Part shown: positions 11,960 to 24,900 of the stretch, piece by piece
Position numbering within the stretch: the stretch's first letter is position 1
How the letters are laid out: every line of letters starts with the position of its first letter
Assembly (NCBI RefSeq): GCF_000003815.2
Contig: NC_049996.1
Span: forward strand, 2,862,331-2,904,980
DNA: 42,650 bases
Direction of reading: 5' to 3'
DNA from: Branchiostoma floridae
Taxonomy: Eukaryota > Chordata > Leptocardii > Amphioxiformes > Branchiostomatidae
The notes under the pieces: model-generated
Told to the model about the DNA's origin: nothing
The model's database searches: none
The model's input: only the letters and a program-made list of their open reading frames with translations
Made by a program: the position numbers and the translations under genes

Positions 11960-13010
11960 TATAGGCTGTCTATGCCTTATGGAAAAGAACATGCAGACCC
12001 TCCTATAGCAAACTGGCTTTGCCTCTATTCTTCTCTGTCAGACTTAATAGCGTGCTGGAAAAATAGTAGGAAGTGAAACTTAAAGGCCTCCGCAAACACT
12101 CCATTTTTCCCCCTGGAAACATTTGCCCTTTTACAGACAGTAGCTGGCTGCGTTTTGTTTATGTTGCAGGGGCATTCGACTTTGACATCCACAACACATC
12201 ACATTGCATATGTGCAGTTCTACATGTGAAACGGATAGTCTCTGGTAGTTGTATAAACACGTGTTAAGTTCATTGTCAGTCTCTTGCTCAAGCAGTGTGA
12301 ACATTTGTATCTTAGTTCATCTTTGTACTGTCTAATAGAGTGTTTATGTTTTATAAAGGCTTTGACTGTGAGTACACTGTAGGCCAAGCTGGTTACATAT
12401 ATTGCTTGTAGACAATGTAGTGGGGGAAAACATTACTGTCAATTTAGCTATTCAAGAATGTACACAGAGTGTAAACAGAGTTATACAGAGTATAACCAAG
12501 TCCTCTGGACCATCTATCGAGAACTTAGCGATATACATTGTAGTATTTAGCATATCATAGAATATCAGAATACCTTTATTAGAATATTACACAAGTACAG
12601 ACTGCAAGAGTGTCGATATATGTGCCTGCATTTTTTCACTAGTGCCATTCACTGTGCAGCTTATCATAAACAATATTGTATTGGTGATGCTGTCTACTTA
12701 ATTCTGTAATAGCAATAATTTTTTAAATAATAACAATTCTTTGACTGTATTTATTGAAATTAATCACTTATCATTTGATGATATTTATTTGTGTTATATC
12801 TATACACCATTAAAATCATATACTTAAAATTGATAGTATATTGTAGAAATATCAAGTTCTATGTATTGCTTAAGTAAAATATTTAGATGATGATCATATA
12901 CAAAAGTATAATTTGGTGTTTTTGGTATCCAGATAATGAACAGCCTTTAATGCAGCTGTAAAGGATTGTACTGAGTCTTCCTAAAGTAAGGCTTAGTCAG
13001 TAGTTTATAT
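11960..13010. other. AT-rich intergenic or 3' UTR, no gene seen
   Basis: No recognisable coding or repeat structure. Part of it could be a long 3' UTR of the upstream gene. Confidence 0.5.
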
Positions 13011-13012
13011 GT

Positions 13013-13085
13013 TAGCCTCCTTCGCAGGCCTTTAGGAGTGCCGGCATTTGTCTTAGGGGAGTGCTGATTCACGATTTTCAACAAG
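13013..13085. repeat. fragment of the TAGCCTCCTTCGCAG TIR element
   Basis: The segment starts with TAGCCTCCTTCGCAG and continues through GGGGAGTGCTGATTCACGAT. It matches the inverted right end of the element at 31486-31857, whose reverse complement reads GGGGAGCGCTGATTTGCGAT. It is truncated, and a different TIR element starts 14 bp later. Confidence 0.7.
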
Positions 13086-13098
13086 CGCCAAGCTCCCT

Positions 13099-13457
13099 AA
13101 GGCCACACCAATTTAATTTCTTGGTTCACGGATTTTTTCATAAAAGATATGGAGCGAGAGGGCGAAATAAAAATAAAAATTGTAAAATGGTTGGGGTAAC
13201 GGTAACGGCTAACCCAAAACATAAAGAAAAAAAGTTTTCAGCTTGAAAAAAGTAAAAAAACACTATTATTGTACAGTAACAGCACCTGTACCCACACTTT
13301 AAGGAGCTTATAATATAAAGGCAAATTTGCTACACCAGAAAGTTGGTGAATGGTTTCATTAATGGTGAAAATTTGCTGAGTGGTAATTTTTATTTTTTTC
13401 CCAAAAAATAGGAGCAAGCGAATCCGTGAACCAAGAAATTAAATTGGTGTGGCCTAA
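13099..13457. repeat. MITE-like element, ~360 bp
   Basis: AGGCCACACCAATTTAATTT, followed by CTTGGTTCACGGATT, near the left end is matched by its reverse complement at the right end (about 13420-13456). The inverted repeat is about 37 bp with few changes. There is no coding capacity. Confidence 0.85.
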
Positions 13458-13578
13458 TGCCAGAGTATAAGTAAACATTCTCTACCAGCATTTCTGTAAT
13501 GCTAATAGTGAAGATACTGGCTGCACAGCTTAAGATCTGCCCAAGGCTATGGATTTTAAAATGTTCCATATTTGTTAG

Positions 13579-13678
13579 NNNNNNNNNNNNNNNNNNNNNN
13601 NNNNNNNNNNNNNNNNNNNNNNNNNNNNNNNNNNNNNNNNNNNNNNNNNNNNNNNNNNNNNNNNNNNNNNNNNNNNNN
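13579..13678. other. assembly gap (100 N)
   Basis: Run of exactly 100 N, probably a placeholder of unknown true length. Confidence 0.99.
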
Positions 13679-14024
13679 GCTTTGAATTTGATCAGTGCTC
13701 TTTCTCAAAATAAGCACTGGCACTTGTAGGGACCTTAGAATAGCTAGGCTACATGTTAGTAATAGTGGGTGATATCTTTATACTGCTTTATATAGCATTA
13801 GTGTCATAAGAATCGGGACTACAAGCCAGTATGCTGTACATAGAAAGAAAGAATAGATTTTAACATGTGATTTAGATTATTAGCAAATTTATGTACTTTA
13901 GGCCTATGGAAAAATGCTTTGTGTACTATACATACACGTTACAATAAAAGTATTGCATAGTGTTGGCATTTCTGTGAGTAATTTGTATGGTCAATTGTCA
14001 TAAAGGGTAAACTTAAGGTAGTCC

Positions 14025-14220
14025 CCAATTTCTGAGGCCGTAGTAATTCACTGTGTCTATTATCAATGGCACAGTATTGGAAGGTGGAGCCCATCCCTCT
14101 ACTTTCACTGCCTTTTACCTCCCCAACCAAAGTCAGGTACCCATTTTTACACCTGGTTGGAGTGAGGAAAGTCATGTCAAGTTGCTTTTACAAGGAAAAC
14201 TCTTACCAGAATTGCAAGGA
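14025..14220 (-). repeat. SINE copy, 3' part
   Basis: Reverse-strand member of the SINE family, with blocks GAGGCCGTAG, GGAAGGTGGAGCCCATCCCT and CAGGTACCCATTTTTACACC in the same order as the copy at 26640-26895. Confidence 0.75.
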
Positions 14221-14924
14221 ACCAAACAATCTTATTAATATTTCAAATTTACAGTATGCTTATGCTCACATATGTCTGATTTTCAGAATTCAATTCAATA
14301 ATAATAATAACTTTATTGTAAAGTCATGCAATAGGGCTAATTGCAAGTATGGCAAAAGCATAACAATGCTAGAAATATCACATTGAATTAAATATATAAT
14401 GTTGTAGGCAACGTAACAGCTAACACTATTCTAAATATCCAGTATCACCCACACATACCGAGGGTATGTTTTTTTTAAATTCACCAAGATATTTTCCCCT
14501 TAACACCATCAAAAATTAAACCAAATTGAAAGATGTTCTAAAGTTATAACACTGTAATAAATGACTGAAGGAATGATATATATAGGATCATATAAAATCT
14601 AAGACTACACTTTTTTTTGGAAAACTACTATCATAGTGCTCAGAGTAATAGTTACTCAAGAAACTGGAAAAAGATTTGGAATTGGACAAACCTTAAGGAC
14701 AGCATCCACTATCTTTTCTCAGTCACTGATGCAAGAAAATGAATGCTATCTTTTAACAGTTGCTTGAGTAAGTGTTACCTTGCCAATTTCATAATCTGCA
14801 TGGCTAAACTTCATTGACTGTTATAATTTATAGTGATGCAAGTTATATTTGGTGATGATAACCCTTGTATGTTGGACATATTTTCACTTTTTTCTTGGTC
14901 ACCCTGTGTGTCCAGTTTGTATTG

Positions 14925-15035
14925 GGCTTGGATAGCACTAGTCTGTGTAACACAATCTCCGCTGTCCAACTGGCCCCTCCCCGCGGGGCCGGCGATGTTT
15001 GGCGGGCTGCTATAAGCGAGATTTAATCAGGCTAG
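14925..15035. repeat. interspersed repeat shared with 39540-39650
   Basis: TAGTCTGTGTAACACAATCT, CCGCTGTCC and CTGGCCCCTCCC also occur, in inverted orientation, near 39560-39640 in an Sp1-4 intron. This shows a dispersed element. The family is unknown. Confidence 0.65.
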
Positions 15036-15063
15036 GATAGCACATATATTGTAAATTCACTAT

Positions 15064-15069
15064 TTTATT
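15064..15069 (-). terminator. NGLY1: candidate poly(A) signal of NGLY1
   Basis: AATAAA on the minus strand, about 700 nt past the NGLY1 stop. The choice is uncertain because another hexamer lies near 15405 inside a repeat. Confidence 0.3.
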
Positions 15070-15187
15070 AATGACTTAATATTGCAAACTTATGGTCAGT
15101 ATGGTATAACATGCCAATACATTGGAAACATATATTCCCAGAAATTAAAAACACTAAGAACATTTCAAGATAAAAATATGTCCAGTG

Positions 15188-15535
15188 CAGTGTTCTAGCC
15201 AGCCTGAAATTTTGTTACCTGGATTTTGAACGGAAATCCAGAGGCTTCCATGCGACGGTCCAAGGGATGTCTGGGCAAATTTTGAAATCTAGACCCTAAG
15301 AAACAATATTTCCTGCATTTTGAGGGGCAAACTTTGCTAATATAGAGTAGACTCAGCTTACTTCAATGGCATCTGTGCCGAATTTCTTGAGATCTTTGCA
15401 AAATTTTATTTGTTAATCTTAACATTCTGATTTTTGTCCATCACTGAAGATGGAATGGTCAAAAATTTTTGTTCGTCCCCAGCTGCAAAATTCATTCAAA
15501 GTACGGAAGGATGGATGCTGGCTAGAACTCTGAAG
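15188..15535. repeat. MITE-like element with TTCTAGCCAGC ends
   Basis: AGTGTTCTAGCCAGC at about 15190 is matched in inverted form by GCTGGCTAGAACTCTG at about 15518-15533. The interior is non-coding. It lies in the probable 3' UTR or downstream flank of NGLY1. Confidence 0.65.
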
Positions 15536-15768
15536 TCATCATATAATCAAATCAACATGTCCTTGTGTGCATATCACTACCATTATCTAGTTCTTGTCCC
15601 TGTGAGACTGTGCGCCACTAGACGAGAGGGTGGAGAAGGAATTGCACAACCCTCCTTCACCTTAAAAAGTTATGTGCAGGTCAGGCAAACAGGTTGCCCA
15701 ACCCACCGGCAAGTGCCTGTTCATCTGTCAAAAGTTTGACAGGAGAATTAAAAAAAAACTACCATTGT

Positions 15769-15944
15769 CTATACAGGTTTGAGGTGGACTTGAATGTCCA
15801 GTGGAAACTCCTCTGTCCTGTCCAGTGCCTGTCTGAACAGCTGTGCGTGTTGCCAGGCGTTGTCGCCCTGGCCGCCCCGGAGTTCAGCGGTCAGCATAAA
15901 GCTGGTCACTCCCTCTAGGTCCCTAGTCTTTGTGCCTTCAGCAT
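15769..15944 (-). CDS. NGLY1: NGLY1 coding exon 12 (PAW domain end, stop)
   Basis: Encodes residues 605-661 with [20 protein letters not shown], matching the conserved C-terminus of PNGase. TAG stop at 15769-15771. Confidence 0.95.
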
Positions 15945-18900
15945 CTGAAGTAAAGTAGGGTTGAAATTAAAAGAAAAACTGAAGATCTTACACTGTGAAA
16001 AAGAGTTCTTATAGTTGTTAAATTTGAGCTTTGTTACAACACTAGCAATATTAGCCCGAGTCAGGGTTGTAGAACTTAAATTATAAAAGTCATTTTTGTG
16101 TGCACTTTTATAAGTAATATAATGAAGTAACTATATATATTCCATTCCATAACAACTTTTAAGGAGCAAAAATTTGATACTGGCTTTGTGGGTTACAATA
16201 TTTAGGGAATCCTAGCACGGTTTGATTCTGCACCGTTTTTAACTGCTTTAAGGGACCGTACGGCATTTAGCGAGGGGGGAGGGCCGGTCGCCAGGGGGGG
16301 GAGGGCCAAGCAAAAAAATATTTTGCCAGGGGGAGGGCCTAGCAATTTTTTTTTTACTTGGGGGGAGGGCCAAGCAAAAAAAAATAGCTTGGTCTGCCAG
16401 CAAAATATGTCCCTTAAAATTCAAGAAACGGCGTTTCAGAGGGTCAAGATTTCAAAATTTTTCTGGACCTCTGCAAGGGATCGCCCGAGGTTGGCGCTCG
16501 GGATACAGTGAAAATGCGAAAGGGAGGGGGCGGGGCTTATGCATGACGCCCTCGAAAACCTTCTTCACGCACAGAAATGTTATTAAACTCTAGATTAGTC
16601 TGCCAGCAAAATTTACCCCTGTCTTATTGCCCTCAAAATGTAAGAAATGGCGTTTCAGAGCTTGAGGGTAAATATTTGCAAATTTCCCTGGATCCCTTTT
16701 GACGTGACTGGCCTCGCGCCTTTGATGACCGACATCGTGATAATGTGTTTGAGGGGGATTTAATTTTGTATTTCTAAATTGAAATGCTATTAAAGTTAGC
16801 TTTGTTTGTCAGCAAAATATCTCCTCAAACTGAAGGAAATAGCTTTTAAGAGGGTCAAGATTTCAAAATTCTCCCGGACCTACCTTGCGATTCTTCGTGC
16901 CTTTGGCGCCGAACATGGTGTTCGGAACGTCGTTCTCAAAAAGTTGAAACCCTCGTATTTTTTTTTCCATAGAAATGTCATCTAACCAGCAAATTTTCCC
17001 ATAAAAAAAGCAATGCAGGAAATCGTGGCAAAAAAAGCGTGGCATTTCTAAAAGATCTCCTGCAAGTCTGCGGTCTCACGCCCGCCGGCGGCTAGAGAGA
17101 GGCGACCGGTCTTACCCCGCCGTGGGAAAATCAGCGTCACGCGTCGGCGCCCCCCTCCCCACTACAGTTTTGGAAGTCGAATCGTGCTGTCGTTTTGGTT
17201 TTCATTTTTTTCCCCGATTTACCGTAAGTTATTACCACCACAGAACCAAGAAAAAGTCCAAAATATATGTAAATTGAAAATAGTTTCCGTCAAGCCGCTC
17301 AGGCCCGCGCCCGCGAGCTTGCAATACGTAAATTTAGGGAGCGGGGCGCGCGCCGCTTCGTGGCGCAAATCTACTAGAAATCCAGGTACAAATGCTTTTT
17401 AGGTGTTGTTTTAATATCAAAACAATGAAATAGCTTCTATAAAGCAAATATTTATGCCTCTATGAAGCAGATATTTATCCCTCTATTTAGCAGATATTTT
17501 TAGCCATTCTGTTTTCCTTTTTTTACTAGGGGTGAGAGATCTGCTTCTCGATGAAAATCATGAAAAAGTATGACGCAAAGCACATTTCCAAATGCGGGAG
17601 CGCAGTGTTTTATTGGCGTCTTGAATATTTTTTCAAAGTTGATAGGAGGGGGGAGGGCCAAGCAAAAATATTTTGTCTTGGGGGGAGGGCCTAGCAAAAA
17701 AAAATTTACCTGGGGGGAGGGCCATGCAAAAAATTTTTGACCCGACCCTCTGGCGACCGGCCCTCCCCCCTCACTAAACGCCGTACGGTCCCTAAGTATG
17801 AAATAATGATGTAAGTTAAATGTGGGAATATAGATAAGTGCAGTAGGTATCAATTTCATACAGATTGCATTATCCTCAGGTTATTTTCACTTTTCACGCT
17901 ATAATATTGCTTAGGTTGCCTGATGTCTGATTCACTGCACTGGCTTCTTCTGGAAACCGGAAGCATGATTTGATTTGATTTGATTCAATATGATGATGTC
18001 AGGAGTGAATCAAAAGTGACAGGAAGATGGAACCTAACACTGTCACCATGCTTCCGGTTTCCGGAAAGTCGGCGATGAATCAAGCAATCCTTTCAGGCAT
18101 TCTTGTGTTATCGTGGTCACAGACAGACAGACAGATACACAGACAGACAGACAAGCATACAGCCATGAAAATATATCCTTCTTGACAAAGGAAACAAACC
18201 TCCGTTCAACAGAACACACTTGTCGCCAGAGCAGAGCCGCCAAGACACAGAGCCGTTCTCGAACGTCTGGCTACGTGTCACGACCTTGATCTCCTGTACA
18301 CAGAGCCCAGAACCCTCAAGGTCAAACTTCCAACTCACAGAACCTGTAGTAGCGCCCTCTGTCCTGGCAAGATAGCACTGCAACAAAACAAAATGGTGGA
18401 GAATGAGACCATGTGTCACAACCTTTATCTCCCGTATACATAGCCAAGAACGACCAAAAAGTCAAACATTGAACTCGAACAACGTGTACTAGTAGCGCCC
18501 TCTGTCCCGGCAAGGTAGCACTGCAGCAAAATGGTAGATAATTAGACCAAGGACGTTATAACGTCCATGATTAGACTGACTGCATGTATGTGTCACAATC
18601 TTTATCTCCTGTAAGCATAGCCAAGAACTACCTAAAAAGTCATTCAACTTGAAGCAGCTGTACTAGTAGCGCCCTCTGTCCTGGCAAGGTAGCACTGCAA
18701 CAAAATGGTAGATAATTAGATACTGTAAATGCAGAAATGTTCGCGGTGGATTAATGTTCGCGGTTTTTGCGGCGGCCGCTTCACCGCGAATTTAAAACCA
18801 CAGCGAACATTTTTCCATAACAGTAAGAGACTACAGTGCATGGTGCTACCGCGAAATTAAAACCACCGCGAAAAGTCAATTTTCCCGCTACCGCGAAATT

Positions 18901-21900
18901 TAATCCCCGCGAACTTAAATGCATTTACAGTAATACATGTTCTTGATGCATAGCCCAGAGCCACCAAAGTCAACCATTCAACTCACTGAACCTGTACTAG
19001 TTGCGCCCCCTGTCCTGTCAAGGTAGCACTGCAACAGAGCAAAATTGATTTAACTCACAACTATCTCACGAAACTTAAAAGTACTCTGATGATTCCCTTA
19101 GAAAAAGGGGAAAAATTTCGAAAGAGAACCTTAAATGAAACATTTGAGACAGCTAAAATTTCATACAGGTGTTTTTTTCTTACTTCCCAAACTGAAGTCA
19201 TGTTAAGTGCATTTCCCAAGGGCACAGGATTGGCAGCATAACAGGATTCAAACTCAGGACCTCTGGGTTCTGGGTCAAATACCTTGCAATAACGCCACAT
19301 GACCCCACCACTGTACCAGTACACAAGGTCTCATGCCTCTACTCAGAATGGGCACTCTCAAAGGGTCCCTTCCAAAATATAATTGGGCCCCCAAATCATG
19401 TGTTTATGTAGATTAAAAATCCCTTTTATTGCCCCCCCCTACCACCTCATAGAAAAGGATTTGATATGAAAGCTTGTACATTTCTGATTAGGATTGGGTA
19501 GGAAAATCTCGGCATTCGAGCGCACGTCGGATGTGTACGTTTGTTTGTCCTAAGAACTGCGGTTGGTTATTAAAGGCAATAGAGCGCCTCTTGCAGATAG
19601 TAAATAAGTCCAGTTATAGATATAAAACTTAATTCACCGGTCAGATTTTAAGAAATTTTTTTTTAATGATTACAGAAGAAGAGCTCTTGCAATAGTAAGT
19701 AAAACAACTCCAGAAAACTTTCTTTATTGGATTTGTGCCCATAAAAATTGTGTATTTATATATCTTATCAAATGGGATGGCATAATGGGGTATGAGACCA
19801 CAAGCCTAGTTGCAAGTGACAGTAACCTACCATGTTCCAATCATGCTCTTCCTTCCTGAATACACCCTGTACTGTGTGTGCCCAGTTCTCCCAGCCAACC
19901 TTCATGTCCACGTTGTTGTAGAGCCGGGTGTACTTGTCGTTAGCTGTGCAGTACACCAGATGGAACAGTCTTCCCTTCTTCTCCTGTTCGCTCAGTCTGA
20001 ATACATACGGCTCAGCCTGGAAAAAAAAGGTATAAGGTAAGTATGTAAAGGAATGGCAGGAAAATCTACTTTTTGTATTGTCCAAATATGACGTAGTATA
20101 GCTTTAAGGAAAAAATGTGTTGTTTTTACTACTTCAGTCAATTAGCCAAAGCACTTTGCGATTTGATGCCATTTGGTTTATAGCTTTAAATCATGCTTAA
20201 AGTCAGATGTGCAAAGGTTACGTGTGACATGTCTTTCAGTGAAATATAACAAGCTGCTGTCATGCAAAGCTGTAGTGTTACTCCCAGCAGTTATACAGGC
20301 TATACAGATACAGATACAGAAGCTGGTGTGTTATGTACAACAACTGAGTTATACCAGCTATACAGATACAGATGCAGAAGTTGGTGTCTTACACAGAGGA
20401 GTGGTTATACTGTCTGGCTATATAGATACAGATACAGAAGCTGGTGTGTTATGCCAATGGACAGTTATACCAACGATATAGATACAGGTACAGAACTGGT
20501 GTGTTTCAATGAAGGGTGGTTATACCAGCTATACATGTATAGATACAGAGACAGAAGTTGTTGTATGTACTGCAGTGGCGGCGGCACCGGGGGGGCAGGG
20601 GGGGGGGGGGGCTGCCCCCCGAAAAATATGTTGGGGGGGCGTCACCCCCCCAGAAAATCAAGCTGAAACCTTGTGTATTTTTTTGATGATGGAAATTTCA
20701 TTAAATCAAGCTAGTCTAATGGGAAAATTTACGCCTGAAAACGCAAGAAATGACGTTTCAGAGAGTCCCGATTTCAAAATTTCGCCAGTGTTCCCTTGTG
20801 ACGGCTCGCGTCTTTGGACATGTTGGCGCAGGACAATATGTTGCAGGAGCGTCGCTCTTAAAAACCTTTTTAACTAATAGAAATTTTATTATCGTACTAT
20901 ACTTGGTTTACAAGCAGAATATGGGCCTCAAATGCAGGAAATGACGTTTTAGGCGGTCAAGATTTCAAAATTTTGTCCGGACCTCCCTAGCGATGACTTG
21001 TGCCTCCGGCGCCCACAACGACATGGTGAAAATTTGTTGAGGCGTGGGTCATTGCCCTCAAACATCTCTTTCATTCACAAAAATGACATTAGATTTAGCA
21101 TAGTCCCTCAGGAAAATTTGTCCCCCAAAATACAGAAAATGGCGTTTCAGAGGGTACAGATTTTGAAATTTTCCCAGACCAACCTTGCGACAGCTTGCAC
21201 CTTCGACACTCGGAATCGTGAATATATTTTGGGGGCATCGCCCTCGCTAAAACCATGTGTCTTTCTAACAGAATTGTCATCAAATTTAGCTTAGTCTGGC
21301 AGCAAAATATGCGCGTCAAAACATAGGAAATGGCGTTTTAGAGGGTCAAGATTTCAAATTTTCACGGGGGAGCATGCCCCCGGACCCCCCTAGGATGGTC
21401 GCGCCGGAGGCGCTACATGTGCCGTACAATTCTGTCAGTAAAAGTTCGCCCCAAAACGAAATTTGGTGCCGCCGCCTCTGTACTGAAGAAATACCCAGAT
21501 ACAGAAATCTTACTTGTGACTTTTCCCTCTGTGTGCCCAGTTCCCCCCTTAAGTTATACCAGCTATACAGATACAGATAAACATATAGTCTGAAGTTGGT
21601 GTGTTACGCCAAAGAACAGTTACATTGGCTACACAGAAACAGATACAAAAGCTGGTGTGTTATGCTGAAGAAGTATACAGAAGCAGAAACCATCTTTAAT
21701 ACCTTTGACTTGTCCTTCTGTGTGCCTAGTTCCCCCCTGGCCAGCCTCCATGCCACAGACCCCGTGGTTCTCCCCCCCATCTCCTTCTCTCCAGGTTTCC
21801 GTGGTGATATAAACTCCACCAGCTCCACCAGATACCTTCTCACCAACTCTTCTTTCCTCTCTTGGGAAAGACCTGCTTGTCTCTGGAAAAAAGGGAACAA

Positions 21901-24900
21901 AAACAGGTTTTACTCAAAAAAGAAAATCACGATGGTTGCCTGTCCCAGATGCAGATAAGCGACTATTCCCTGCATTACATAATCACAAATGACAAAAAGG
22001 AAGGAACTAAAAGAACACTATATAACCATAACTATCTCACACTACCAAAATGTAGAACAGAAAGACTAAAATAAAATGATTATTCTTCTACCAAGAAACA
22101 CTGTTTTACAAAAAAAGCTATTTCATAAGTCACACTGTGCAAAGGCATAGACTATAACTGTTTTGGTGACTTCAAATTGCGTGTCTTTTGTTCATTGTAT
22201 AATGTGATGAACATAGTTCTCTATATTTCCAAATTTGTCTGTAACACTTCAACACATGGAGAAGGTTTTGATTCTATTGATGAAGCCTGCCAAATTCTAC
22301 TAAAGATCTTTTGAATTGGAGTTGACCTGAGTTGAGTTAACTATATTTTGAGTTGATCAGAGTTGACTGTATTTTTAACCTGTACCTAATTCACTCTAGG
22401 GGTGGGGCCGTCTAGCACAGTGGTAGTGTATTCGGCCCGTGACCGAGAGGTCGCCGGTTCGAATCCGCCTGCCGTGTTGCCGGTCTTGTGCCCTTGGGAA
22501 AGGCACTTTACACGACTTTCCTCACTTTACTCAAGTGAAAAATGAGTCGTCCCTCGGATAGGACGTTAAATGGAGGTCCCGTGTATGGGGAGAGTCACAC
22601 CCCATGCACGTAAAGAACCCCCACACGTGCGATGGTGCGGTGTGGTTGGAGCAAACCCTTCTGTCTGGAGTTGGTGATTCACTTCAAATCACCCGGTTGT
22701 AGGCCTGGCAAACTTCCATACCGTATCAGCCACATGGTGATTTACATCATTCACCCGGACGGGAGGCCTGGCGAACCTCTGTCTCGTATCAGCCATATGG
22801 TGAGTGACATGTTGGAACATTCACCCGGACGGGAGACGTGGCGCATCACCGTCTTGTACTCTGCCAAATATAGGGTATATCACCTTGTAAGGGGCGTTAT
22901 TACCCTACGCGAGGGGCCAGTCCTGGCCTATGCACATACATACATACATACAATTCACTCTACCAGTACTATACCAGTATATACAGTACTGGTGACACAG
23001 CTCTAGTGACCATGCAGGCACCACAGAAAGAAGAAACCTTTACCTTTTCGTTCATCCTGTTGACAGTTTCCCTGAGCCAGCTTTCTCTACACTCCTTCCT
23101 CCTGGCACAGACTTCCTGGTGACGACAGGAGTACCTCCATGTCACGTCACGAACCTGAAGAAGAATTAAAGAATCACTTAAACATGCTTCAAGTACCGCA
23201 CATTGGTAAAAGTGCTATTGTATTAAACTTGTAAATCTGACATAGCCCAGTATTTTCTTTTCTTTAAAGTAAGCATTCTTTAAAACCTTTCTTAATCTGA
23301 AAGATGTTTCAAGTTACTGTAAATGAACTCTTATTTTCACCTAAGTAAAGTGAGGAAAGTCGTGTTAAGTGCCTTTCCCAAGGGCACAAGATCGGCAACA
23401 CGGCAGCCGGATTTGAACCCCTGACCTCTCGGTCTCGAGGCAAACACGAACCCACTGCGCTACGCTGTTCCACATAGACCACATAGCATTTGGGACGTTG
23501 TGGGTTCAATCCTTGCAATACTTATAGCAAAGATTGCACACTCAAGATATATTTATACAGGAGTGGTTTAGATGTATAAAAAGCAATTCAAAACTATCTT
23601 TTCTTAACAAATCGAAAAAGTGTTATGAACAAGAAACATACCTATATGATATATATAACTTTGAAATTTGTAAAGCAATAACCCAGTTAAGAATCAGCAG
23701 TCATAAATATAGTGTTGAATATAGAAACAGGTAGATATCATAATGTAGCCCCTGACCAAAGGTTTTGCCCATTCTGTCCAAAGCAAATTGAAGATGAATT
23801 TCACTATGTCATGATGTGCAGTAGGTACAATGTTTCACGTAATGAGTTATTCACATTCCTCGAATCAAGTACAACAGATTTTAAGAGACTCAATGCTACA
23901 GGCAGATTTGATTATATATTCAGATGTGACAACTCCCACAATGCTAAAATAGGAAAATATATAAAAGATTGCTTTGTCATAAGAAAAAATGCCGAAACTC
24001 ATAATTAGCCCCACTCGATTGTAGTACAATGTTTTACGCTAGCTCTCATTGTTTTAGAAATAAGAATGTCAAATTTCATTCTATATTCACAATCTGCATA
24101 ATATGTACTATGTCTTGTACTTGCTTTAGTAATTAGGGTGATAAGTTTGTTTTTTCTTTTTTCTGCCATACATTGTACCGTGTACGATTGTTGCGCGATA
24201 AAGTTCTACATATCATGAATTTTGGCAAAATTTGCCAGTTTTATCTTATACCATTGTCTAAACCACCAATAAATTTCACTCCGTTGCCATCACCAAAACA
24301 CTGTAAAGCCGTACCTCCTGGTTGGAAAACGCCACAACGTAACTCAACTTCTTGCTCCACCCCGCCTCGTACATGAGCGGTTTGTCGCTAACGTTTTCGC
24401 ACGGATCGACGTGCAGCCATCGTTGTTGCGAATTCGAGAAGCACTCCGTCCAAACGTGGTCTAATTAAAAAAAAACACAAACGAAGACGTTACAAAATGA
24501 AGGAACGAACCTCGTCTTTTGAGTAGGCAATGATGTAGGTTAGCTTTTTCTTCCAGCCCGCTTCGTAAACGAGAGGTTTGTCGTAGTACTTCTCTCCATC
24601 GAGGTGAAGCCAGCGCTGCTGGGACTCAGAGTAACATTCTGTCCAGCAATGATCTGAAACATTAAGAATTCAGCGGTACAACGCCAACTGCAAAATACGA
24701 CAGCAAGCGGTGGTGGGTTGTCAAATTTCGTCTTTGAGCATCTTTCGCGTGTAACCTAACATGATTTCTTTATGTTCAAAATCAAAGTGCACATAAAAAT
24801 AAAAAAAATGACATAGAATAAGAAAGAATATAAAAGTAGAATGACAGCAAAACCTAATTACAAACCTTATTGCCTCCCTTGAGATCAAGATATATATATA

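Noticed and set aside
22402-22480. tRNA gene candidate with good A and B boxes
   Set aside because: It is the head of a SINE: the family body follows directly, and several degraded copies exist in the window.
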